From: Leptodontidium sp. MPI-SDFR-AT-0119
Taxonomy: Eukaryota > Ascomycota > Leotiomycetes > Helotiales > Leptodontidiaceae
DNA length: 64,000 nt
Reading direction: 5' to 3'
Assembly: GCA_020726505.1 (NCBI GenBank)
Contig: JAHLEZ010000002.1
Span: 4,402,001-4,466,000 of the forward strand
Notes under the pieces: model-generated
What the model saw: the letters and a program-made list of their open reading frames with translations, nothing else
What the model was told of the DNA's origin: nothing
Database searches by the model: none
Shown: positions 54,591-64,000 of the stretch, piece after piece
Numbering within the stretch: position 1 is the stretch's first letter
Layout of the letters: the number at the start of each line of letters is the position of its first letter
Translations under genes and position numbers: made by a program

Positions 54591-56054
54591 AGACATCACA
54601 ACTGCCGATAAACCTCCAGGCACCGCAACCACCGTATCACTAATGGTCTTGCTGACAAGAGAGAATCAAGTCTACGAAATGAAGTACTACATCAATTATA
54701 ATCGAGTAATTATTATCTATATAGTTGTGATACGGGAATAGTTATACATCGCTGATACTAACGATACTTGATACAAAAAGTGACACTTGCTAAAGAAACG
54801 TTAAAGTTTCCATAGGTTCCTTTCTGATTGGATGTCACCAAGCCCTAAACGTACATGGAGAGGTACATAGTATCTCTTTCATGCAATTCTGCCTCTAGAC
54901 TGTGACGACTGACGCTCATGGCAGTACGACCGGTAGGTGAATAGCTTTACCACCGGGCCAGCGGGCGCAAAAGTACATGAATTGGTTGGAGGCCAATTCA
55001 GCTATTCGACTATATTAGGGGTGCGATCCTAGGTCGTAACACAGACACCCGGCATTTTTCTGAACAATTAAAATCGAAGAGTTCTGAGTGCGAGTGATTT
55101 CGCTCTACAACTAACGATAATTACACTGGTGGCAACTAAACATGATGTCGCCGTGGCATGCAAAAGCTCCTATAAAAGCCAAATGACACAATTCAAAGAC
55201 TTTACTTGCTTTAATGCTTATCATTTGGTTGTTGCGTCATCAGGAGGGCTGCCGGATGTCACTGGTGCAGCCATCGATCACGTGATGTTTACTTTTCGCT
55301 TAGTTGTGCGATAGAGTCGGGATGTGAGAAAGAGTGGACGTTCGTATGTGAGGGTTATTGATATTAATCCAAGATAGATAATCAAGTACTATCAATAAGT
55401 ATAGATTTTAATTGCTTTTTATATTATCAGAACTTCGGCGATGACCCGGCCACGAACATACCCCCGCAGTTGCAAACGACAATTTTCCTTATTGTCCAAA
55501 CTATAAAACACACATTCATGAGCTTTTAGAGTTCCATTTCTAAGAAGCAACAAATACATACGGTTCATAAAAATACACAGCGGGGTACACGTACAAACAC
55601 ATATGCCTATGCCCTGGTGATGGGGACAGCCCCGCCCTAGACATATCGCAGAAGTGACAGGATCATGTCTCTAATGTCTCAGATATCAACCACAGATTTA
55701 CGTTATATGAAAGTCGCATTCCTAACAAGCGACAATGACATCTAATCCGATCTGGGCACGTGGTGATGTACTCATGAAATTACTCGCTATGGTCTTCGAA
55801 GGGTTTAGCATATCTGCTCTTTTCCTACCATATCAGTGATCGTGATCTCTATTGCCGCTCGAAAGTAGATTGTCAAAGGTAAACTGGAACTTCTATTCGC
55901 TTTTGTTAATGATATTCAAGTCCCGTGGGCGGCGAATGCAGCGCATGCATCGCGTAGCCTTCCGCTGTTGCGACCGCTCGTTAGCCTTGCCTCCTCCACG
56001 TCTCCACCTTGCTCCTCTATTTGCCTCCACTAGCACCAAAATAACAACGCAACA

Positions 56055-57214
56055 ATGGCTTTCGAAGCTATCGAGGACAACTCTTTCAAGGGTTGTATCA
56101 TTGATACAATGAACAGCCCAAAGAAAACTCCTGTCAAATTCGCTATCTCTCAGGTAAGTTCAAGATCCATGAGCGTCACCTCGCCTTTACTGACGGCGCG
56201 CAAAGAAGCGCAAGACCTCGGCTTTGATGATCCAAGGTCTCAAGACTGGTATCGAAGTCAGAGCTCCTAAGTATAGCACCATCTCTCGTGCTGCCAGTGA
56301 GCCGGTGGACTCAGAGGCTGAGCTGCAAGCTTTGCGGAAGCTTCTCGAGGACATGTAGATTGATAATGAGGTAAGGGATTCTAGCACACTCAGTTTTTCT
56401 CAACTAACCACAATAGTCTCTTAAGGGGTGTCTCGAATGGGAGCGAGAGAGCAGAGGTGATCGCGAATATGCTGTCCGCGAGGAGATGATCAAGGAGAGA
56501 CTGGATGTCGAAATGAAGCGCGCGCCTCCGCAAGAACACCTTCGATCAAGAAATGAAGCTGCGCAGATTGACTATGGAGCTGGATCGCAATGGCAAGAAG
56601 AAGACAGGAGATATTATGTTCCCAGTATTGGCTGTCATCATAGCTCTTGAGATATTACGCCGCGAGCGCCCCGATGACTTGATGTTGAGTGTCTACATCG
56701 AACAAGAGCTACCAAACTTGGAGGATTCGAAGTACACACGCCAGCTTCCAAACCTAAAGGTCAAACACAAGACCATTGACGAGGTTGACTACAAAGTCTC
56801 CAATGGACAGCCTGTGGATGTAAGTATCTGCTGGAAGAACTGTATTCATATCATTTCTGACATATGACGCAGTTCAACTCTGCCATCACAGCTGTCGCTA
56901 CCGCCTTGCTGCCTGTCCTCCATTGCGTGCTTCGCTGCACCGAACGCCATCCTCTCTACATGGATTGCATTGGTGAAGACCGCCTGAAAATTCTCAATGG
57001 CTGCATCCAGTTCTTCGATCGTCGATTCTCTTACCAAGTTTGGCAAATGTCACAACAATCCATCGAATGTCCTATGTTGTATCTGGGAGGTACCACGAAG
57101 ACCGAACAATACAGATTCACTGCGGAGGAGACACAACTTGACACAGTGTCCATGGACGAAGCTAAGACTATGAACAAGAATAATTGGGTTGCTGCTGGCG
57201 GAATAATTGTCTGA
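56055..57214 (+). pseudogene. Second decayed copy of the coiled-coil family
   Basis: The remnant begins MAFEAIEDNSFKGCIID (56055-56153), then an intron to 56205 and an exon KRKTSALMIQGLKTGIEVRA that meets a TAG at 56356-56358, just before a GTAAGG donor at 56371. The exon from 56417 starts in a coding-like frame, which shifts by one within a GCGCGC stretch near 56520. Family sequence then continues as MKLRRLTMELDRNG and LEILRRERPDDLMLSVYI to a donor at 56820. The final exon from 56873 encodes GCIQFFDRRFSYQVWQM and CPMLYLGGTTKTEQYRF and ends at 57214. Correspondence with the intact copy at 8741-10360 (LEILRRSHPNDPILAVYI; RLVEYYNTRFHYQIKI) is clear. Most splice signals survive, so decay is probably recent; short exons used by a shorter real protein cannot be excluded. 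Confidence 0.68.
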
Positions 57215-57538
57215 AGGTTCGCATGCGCTACTCCGCTTGGTTTGTAGGTATGGAGACTGGATTGTTCCTTTGGTCATTGGTAGGAAACATAGGTTGGTTA
57301 GCCATAGACACCAATGAAAGTCTGGGCATACTGAAGATAATTGATGATTGTGATGTGATCTGCCATGAAATACACGCCAAGGCCTTCGGTATATACTTTA
57401 CGAAATACATATTGGACATTACACGTATCTCATAACACACTAAATCATCAACAAAGCAGACCGGACCTCAATTCCCTCCATATACCATAACCCAGAAAGC
57501 CAGAAACCCAATACCTGTTTACCCACTTGATCGTATCA
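57215..57538. other. Convergent intergenic region
   Basis: This short stretch lies between the decayed coiled-coil copy and the 3' end of the repeat-protein gene. No feature is recognised. Confidence 0.4.
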
Positions 57539-60500
57539 TCATTTGAACACCTTCTTCATCGACGACAACAGTGAAGTAATCGGCCCCTTTGGCTTCTCCT
57601 TCTCTCGCTCCTTCTCTTTCTCACGCCTGTGGCGGTGTCGGTGAACTCTCTCCTTACTTCGAATAGCCTCACCATCTCGGGTTCTCTCCGCCTCCTTGCC
57701 TTTATCGCCACTACTTTCCGAGGCCTTCTCCCCGCTGACCTCTGAGGCCTTCTCCAAAGCCTCCATCTCCGCCCTTCTAAGTCTGCGTTCTTCGCGCCTA
57801 AGTCTGCGCTCCTCATCCTCTTTTTCTTGAAGCTTCCTAGCCTTTTCAGCGACTTCTTCCCGAACTGCCGCCACACCCTTCTCAGACTCTCGCCGAGATT
57901 TCCTGGCTTTTCTTTCTTCTTCAGTCTTGTCGCTTTCTTCTTTCTCTTTGCGATGGGATCTCGTGTGGTGGCCTGTCGTCTCTCTCCGAGAAAGCTTTGG
58001 TCGCTCATGATCCATGGAGAAACGAGGTCGGTCGATGATAGGCGCTTTGACCTTCTCTACCACTTCCTTGACATGGGATTTATCACTGACAAGGAATGGG
58101 CTCTTCACAACGCTGACGCCCTTCAAGCCCAGCAAATTGGGTCGCTTGTCGCCGTCTGCTGTACTACCATGTGAGGTGGCAGACTTGCCGCTGCTGTATC
58201 GTCGAGAGGATGACATGCGCCTGGGAATAGCTGGTATTGGGGCTTCTTGCTCCTCCTCCACCACAGAACTTTCCAAAGGTATCGACTTTGTCAGCTCAGC
58301 TTCCGCTTCCCGTAGCTTTGCTCGCTTCTCCTCTTTTCGTTTGTCATAGGCGGCTTGCTCCTCGGGAGTTCGATCCTTGCGATGTCTATGAGAGCCGGTG
58401 CTTCCAGTACTTACCCCACTGTCATGGCGAATTGGCCTGGCAGATCTGGGTGATGACTTGGGAGATGACTTGGGCGAAGACTCGCTCTCACGGCGTTTTT
58501 GATGTGGTCGTTCTTCACGAGGTACGTCTTTGCTAGAACCGCTGTGATGGCTCGAACGCGAATGTCTCGAAGATCGATGTCTACGCTTGTCTTTGTCCGA
58601 TTTGGGAGTTGAAGGTGTCTCTCCTAAGCCTGGTTCCTCAGCCACTCCTGGAAGTTGTTCGGGCTCCTCAACTATGGCTTTGTCGGTCACCGGTTTGTCA
58701 TCAGAAAGCATCTCAGCTGCTATGGCCCCAACGGCTATGGCCGCCGCTGCTCCAGCCGCAATGGGCAAGGCATCGTCCAAGGTGGAGCTGTCTTTGGGTT
58801 CGTCGCCACCTTCCTCGACGACTTCTTTACTCGCTTCCTCGTCCTGGGGTGGAGAAGGACTTTCAATTTCGGGTTCGGCCTGGCAGGATTAATGATTTGT
58901 TTTGTATTGCGGACAGGAGAGGAAATACTTCTTTGACTTCCTCAGGTATAGCCTCTGGCTCAGGCTCAGGTTTTACTTCTTTGACTTCCTCAACTATAGC
59001 CTCTGGCTCAGGCTCAGGTTCTACTTCTTTGACTTCCTCAACTATAGCCTCTGGCTCAGGCTCAGGTTCTACTTCTTTAACATCCTCAACTATAGCTTCT
59101 GGCTCTGGCTCAGGGTCAGGCTCATTGGGCTCGTCGACTGGTGCATCTGGTTCAACGCTTGGCTCATCCTAGAAAGCGTTAGCCATCGGTGGGCTTTAGT
59201 GAAGCATCCGAATATAACTGTACATACCGGTTGAGATACTTCAACGACCTCGGGGGTACTTTCGGCCGCTGGCTCCGATTCAGGCTCCAACTCCTTCGTT
59301 TCATCGGGAACTGCCTCGGGCTATTACGAATTAGATTTGGATTTTTAGCACGTTTGCACACTGGCGTACTTCTTTGGTCTCCTCAACAATCTCAGGGGTA
59401 CTGTCAGCCTCCGGCTCCGGCTCTGGTGCTTTGGCCTCTTCTGGCTGGGCCTATGCATAGTTAGATTCATGCTCACATTTCTTTGGTGCGATTGACATAC
59501 CTCTTCGACTTCCTCGGGGGTTTCCACGGCAGGCTCTGGCTCTTTGACCTCCTCTAGGACAGGTTCGGCTTGTACCTCCTAAGAGAAGTTAGTTCTTGAA
59601 GTCGCAAGTCGATTACACGGCATATCTCCTCGTTCTGGAGCGGGCCAGGCTTGACTAGCTGGGATATTTTCTATACCTCTTTTGTTTCTCCGACGATCTC
59701 GGGGGGGCTATCCGCTACACCCTCTGGTTCTTTGACTTCGTCTTCAGCTGCCACGATAGGGGCAGCTTGCTCCTCCTACATGAAGTTAATTTTCATTCCC
59801 GTGATGAGCACCCACAGAAGTTCGCATACCTCTTTGGCCTCCTCAACAGGCTCAGGGGTGCTTTGAACAGCTTCATCCACCTCTTCGGCCTCTTCAACAG
59901 CTGGTGGGCTTTCACCTTCGACCTCAACTTCTTTGGCCTCCTCAACAAGCTCGGGGGTACTTTGAACAGCTTCCTCAACCTCTTCAGCCTCTTCAACAGC
60001 TGGTGGGCTTTCACTTTCGACCTCAATTTCTTTGGTCTCGCTTGAGCCATCTATCTCGGTGGGGTCAGCAGGTTCAATTTCAGCAAGAGCGTCAACTTCT
60101 GGTTCCGCCTGAAAACGTCAGCGAGATTCAAAAACGATATTACTACCCGAAAACTCACCTCTATAACCTCATCGACAGCGGGTTCAATGACTTCAGGTTG
60201 GGGCTGGAAAAGTTGTCAGCTAAATTCGGGACATTGCGGTACTGATTCTGCGAGAAAATGGTGCTATGTATCCGTCTTACCTCGTTGGCTTCCTCGACCA
60301 TGGGCTCCTCTTCCACTTCTTCCACAGCAGAAGAATCGGAACCTTCGTCCGGTTTGCTACCGTCTTCCTTGAGGTCTTCAATGGCAGGCTCACTTGCAAT
60401 AGTCTCGTCAGGAGTCGGATCGTCTTTGGTCTCCTCAATTGTGGGTTCAGAAATCTCTGGCGAAGCTTCTTCTTTAATCTCTTCCACTTCGGTTGGTAGT

Positions 60501-63500
60501 GACTCGGGAGACGCTTCGTCTTTTGGTTCGCTATCACTGGAGGCATCTTCACTTGGGTTTGGTGCCTCAGTAGAATCTTCCACTATCACAGTAGGTTCTT
60601 GGATATCTTCAGATTCCTCTTCTTCGATTTCGACAACAGGATCTGGTTCGACGCTGGCCTCGTCTACGACCGTCGAAGGATCGTCCGGAGCAGGGGTTTC
60701 TTCCTTGATTTCTTCGGTGGAAGGAGCTGGTGCCTCGTCACTGGTGGATAGTTCTTCGGCTTCAGGTTCTTCTTTGGCTTCTTCAACGACAACTGGCTCG
60801 ATCTCGGCCACGGTCTCATCCGGAGACAACTCGACAACTTCTTGAGCAACGGGACTGCTTTCGGGCTCGACCGACGGCTCGCTAGGATCTCCTGAAGAGC
60901 CATCTTTCTCCTCGAAACTAGGCGCCTCTGCCGCATCATCGACAGGTACGTTTTCGGCCAAGACCTCCTCGCTGCTTTCCTCCTCGATAGACTTAGAAGC
61001 CTTCTCGGGTTCAGCTGGGGTTTCGGCCGTAGGCTCGGATACCTCTTCGCTAGCGTCGCACGATTCAACATTAGCTGGAGGATCGCTAGCATCAGGTTCA
61101 GCTTCGATAGAAGTGGGGCTTTCTTCGGACTGTTCATTCGACACAGCTTCATGCTCGTCTTTGGGCTCTTCGAGAGCATCGGCGGTCTCGACAACTGAAC
61201 TCTCATCGACTTGGTCACTTGTTGGAACATCGCTTTCCTCCTTGGACTCATCAGTAGCCGGAGCTGGATCGCTATCGACCGGTGGGAGCTCATTTTCAGC
61301 TGGACTTGCATCCTCTTCTTTTAGTTCTTCGGCCTGTACTGGGTTAGTTCACAAGCTAGCTCCGATTTTAATCGATCGTTGGATAGCTCACTACGCTGTT
61401 GGCCTCGACAGGAGCCAGCTCAGAATCTAATTGAGCCTCATCGGTCTTGTCATCTCCTGAAGAGATTGATGGGACCTCCTCCTCCTTGATTTCCGGCTCG
61501 TCGGTCTGCACTTATGTCAGTTTTTAATGTTACCAAAATCGTTTGTAACATCCAGCTTACCGGCACTTCTGACCCATCAACATCGGGCTGAACTTCCTTC
61601 TCATCGGAGCTTTGCTCTCCATCGTCCACGACCAATGGTACTTCCTCACTTGGCTCGGTAAGCTGCGAGTCCTCACCCTGAGTGGTACATGTTAGCTCAC
61701 AATTTCTCACGCATCCATGATACCCCGGAAGCATGATTATCGGTCAATAGTTGGAATAACAATAATTCAACAAAGAAAACGAATTGTGTACGTACGACGT
61801 CAGCCGCGGCCGAATCATCTTTCGCCTCAACATTGGGACTGTCTTCGGTCTCTTTGGGCTCCTCGGGCTCCTCTGGCTTCGAATCCTCGACCTACTCACA
61901 TTAGCCATCGACATTGAACACGTGTGAGGAAGGGAACGGTGACTTACAGCTGGTTCTGGAGCGACTTCACTCTCCAATGGAGTCGGGTCCTCAACACTAG
62001 GCGCTGCTTCATCTTGAGCAACGACTTCAGAAGCCTCTGGCTCACTGGGCTGAACAGTATCATCGTCGTCTTTCACTTCTTCTAGCTCTTTGTCGTCACC
62101 CGAAGAAGCTGGCTCGATTTCTTCGGGAGCTGGCGGAGGGGAATCATCGATCTCTTTGGTCTCTTCACTCGACTCTGGTAACAGTTCTGAATATTGGGTG
62201 GTCTCCACTGCTGTCTCGGGGGCAGGCTGGTCACTTTCGACCAATGGAGTCTCGGTCTCTATTGGGGCCGGTTCCTCTTCTTTTGATTCCTCAACCTGTA
62301 TCAATGTTAGCGTTGAAGCCTTCGTCGCTAAATGTGACAGGGTGGGTGGATTGCAAATCTTGCAACAAAGCTCAAAATGCCATGACCCAATCGTAGCCAG
62401 TATACCACTGCAACCTTATTATGGAGATGAATCCACTTGCACTTACCACTGGAGCTGGAGTTTCTTCGGCCAAAGATTCAGGTGTTGACTGAGCTTCAGG
62501 TTCGGAGGTTTCATCCGCCTGTCAAAATTAGTTCTGGACTCGAGACAATGTCGTGTACTGGAGTCGCAACTTGTACACATTTACTGGAAGTGACTTACCG
62601 TTGGGACTGGCTCTTCTTCTGATGGCTTGGGGGTTTCCTCGACCTAGTAGTGGTTAGATACGGTCCAGGGTCTCCATATGAATTTGGTAAGGAACAATTA
62701 AGAGAGCCATGGCGCAGAATATTTAAATAGGGGGATGTAAATAGACAATGTGTACATACCACTTCATCAACCGGTTCAGCAGCGGCGGCAGCCACGGGAT
62801 CTTCCTCGGCCTATATATATTTAATCAATCTCACTGCTCCAAGACATTTTTCGGGCACTTCGAGGCATATCACGTGTGATTTTTTCAACAAGCTTCAACC
62901 GTCGACAGCGCAATGGAATTTAGGATCCGACCAAGCAGAGATCTACTTACTGCATCAGGAGCTTCGTCTGTTACTGCTTCCGCAGTCTCAGCAGCCTGTT
63001 TCCATGTGAGTAAAATAAAATCTCGTGGTCAAAAGAAACATCAAGCGGAACGAATCATTAATAAGACTCGGGTACGCGAAAGAGTAGCTTACAGATTCTG
63101 GGACGGTCTCCTCCTCTGGGGGACTAGGAGTTGGCTCACTTGGAGCTTCTAGAATTTCAACTACCTAGTATATGTCAGCCGCGAAATTCATTATCCCGAA
63201 ATTCCTAGTCCCGGCGACAGGAAATGGCTTATCGTATACGTACTGGCTCCGGTTCTGGGTCAGAAGCTACGGTCTCTTCGCAAGCTGGAGGTGAAGGATC
63301 TTCTTCCTTCTAAATACTGTTAGTTAGATGTATTCAACCATGCCTGAGGAGAAAATAGGCTGGACTTTGACTCACCACTGGTTCGGGGTCTGGCACAGAA
63401 GCCTCTTCAACAGCAGCGGGTGGCATATCCTCCTCCTATACAACATAAGTACTGAAATATTTATGGACATTGAAAAAGTGGGTTGAGTATTGCTTGACTT

Positions 63501-64000
63501 GAGCTGGAGGAACACAGAATGACCCCCTCGAGAAGAAGGGCTTGGGAGGAAGAGCAAAAGAAGGTGAACAGTGTCTTACAGCGGGGCTAGAATCAACCTC
63601 CTCTACTTGGGGTGATGCATCGTCAGTCTGAATGAAGGTGGTCAGTACCGTTTGGATGCAAGATAATTAAAAGCGGAAAATTGCTCCCAGGAGCCCACCA
63701 CAGGGTAGAACTCACAACTTGTTCTAAAGTAGGTTCATCAGCAGCTGGATCGGAAGCCGGTGTTTCTTCCTCCTGCATAAATGTTAGCGGAAAATTCTAG
63801 TCTAGCAATTTTTGACGAAATGTGGTTCGGAGAGAAGACTTACAGCAGGTGTCGGGCTGTCTTCTGCAGCCGGAGCATCCTCAGTCTTATCAAGTTAGTT
63901 AGAATAATGAATGGAAGTCCTTCAACAGGCTGTCAAATGCAAACGCGGTACAAGGAAGACTTACTGCTATTTCAGGGGCAGCCTGCTCTTCGACTGCTGG
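57539..64000 (-). CDS. Large intron-rich acidic repeat protein, involucrin-repeat-like, 5'-truncated by window edge
   Basis: The last exon (57539-58879) encodes a Lys/Arg/Ser-rich C-terminus of over 400 residues: an Ala/Gly-rich segment (IAAGAAAAIAVGAIAAEML), Ser/Arg repeats, predicted coiled coil (EERRLRREERRLRR) and the end ITSLLSSMKKVFK. Upstream, on the minus strand, come about two dozen introns, several of 48-59 nt (for example 58880-58927, 59169-59227, 59321-59369, 59451-59500), separating acidic exons, the largest about 60288-61340. The acidic part repeats short units such as TPEVVEE, EAIVEEVKEVEPEPEP and PEPEPEA. The coding strand is chosen because acceptors, donors and frame fit on minus; the plus-strand frames are Ser/Thr/Gly shadows. 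Large fungal proteins of this texture are often called involucrin-repeat proteins and include the Woronin-body tether Leashin, but this identity is only a suggestion. Confidence 0.7.
58925..59112 (-). repeat. 48-bp tandem coding repeat, about 3.9 units
   Basis: Inside one exon of the repeat-protein gene a 48-nt unit (encoding EAIVEEVKEVEPEPEP) is repeated about four times with few changes; variants are V to P, E to D and E to K. The near identity suggests recent expansion or homogenisation. Confidence 0.85.

Larger units (their letters stand above)
52031..56054. other. Gene-poor 4-kb region with a diverged direct repeat
   Basis: No intact gene is supported. Frames near 53216-53482 (minus) and 53825-54097 (plus) overlap or flank the repeat and have no recognised domain. 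The region is relatively AT-rich from 54600 to 55600. Confidence 0.45.

Noticed and set aside
54900..54970. Minus-strand tRNA-like start (GGCCCGGTGGTAAAGC)
   Set aside because: Resembles an A box only; no T-arm or acceptor pairing could be found, so at best a tRNA-derived fragment.
57827..58174. Plus-strand hydrophobic frame (FSFFFSLVAFFFLFAMGS)
   Set aside because: Shadow of the Lys/Glu-rich coding strand, which reads as Phe/Leu/Ser on the opposite strand.
58609..59172. Long plus-strand frame rich in TSLTSSTIASGSGSGS
   Set aside because: It is the reverse-strand shadow of the acidic Glu/Pro/Val repeat; the minus strand has consistent introns and frame.
60258..60845. 195-residue plus-strand Ser-rich frame
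   Set aside because: Antisense to the largest acidic exon of the repeat-protein gene; Ser/Thr richness is what Glu/Asp-rich codons give on the other strand.

Overview
This is nuclear DNA of a filamentous ascomycete (Pezizomycotina). Genes are broken by many short GT-AG introns (mostly 43-120 nt, with CTAAC/CTGAC-like branch sites), and the gene set is fungal: a SepH/Cdc7 septation kinase, a Zn2Cys6 regulator, a GH93 arabinanase and a DUF1761-like membrane protein. A Leotiomycete is my guess and cannot be settled from this sequence alone. No rRNA, confident tRNA, CRISPR array or intact transposon was seen.

Left part (1-14.4 kb): the 3' portion of a septation-initiation kinase gene, then an accessory-looking stretch. 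It holds a gene with two copies of an unrecognised Cys/Trp 'HLVTHELL' module (4910-6397), a broken relative beside it (6722-7815), an intact coiled-coil gene (8741-10360), a small coiled-coil gene (10863-11429), a decayed relative of the coiled-coil gene (12267-13410) and an LTO1-like gene. A second decayed relative of the coiled-coil gene lies 43 kb away at 56055-57214.

Middle part (14.4-38.7 kb): a gene-poor stretch with a diverged direct repeat, then cytosolic methionyl-tRNA synthetase, an SDR divergent from NAA10, a 4.7-kb gene-poor region, a DUF1761-like gene, a histidine-phosphatase gene with an apparent frameshift in a G5 run, a secreted GH93 arabinanase, a Zn2Cys6 regulator whose finger is split over three exons, a SET-domain gene and a tail-anchored pyridoxamine-oxidase-like gene.

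Right part (38.7-64 kb): a small membrane-anchored helical protein, a DysF-domain protein, a mitochondrial PPR-like protein, MAD2 (seven exons) divergent from GUF1, an F-box/2EXR-like gene, a 4-kb gene-poor region with a second diverged direct repeat, and the 3' end of a very intron-rich gene for an acidic Glu/Pro/Val repeat protein that runs off the window.

Most genes are unrelated housekeeping functions with no operon logic; several are divergent pairs sharing short promoters (SDR/NAA10, SET/PNPOx, small helical protein/DysF, MAD2/GUF1). The distinctive content is the two uncharacterised families with intact and broken copies, the modular-exon repeat gene, and the two diverged direct-repeat pairs. 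Exon boundaries were derived by hand from splice signals and reading-frame continuity.
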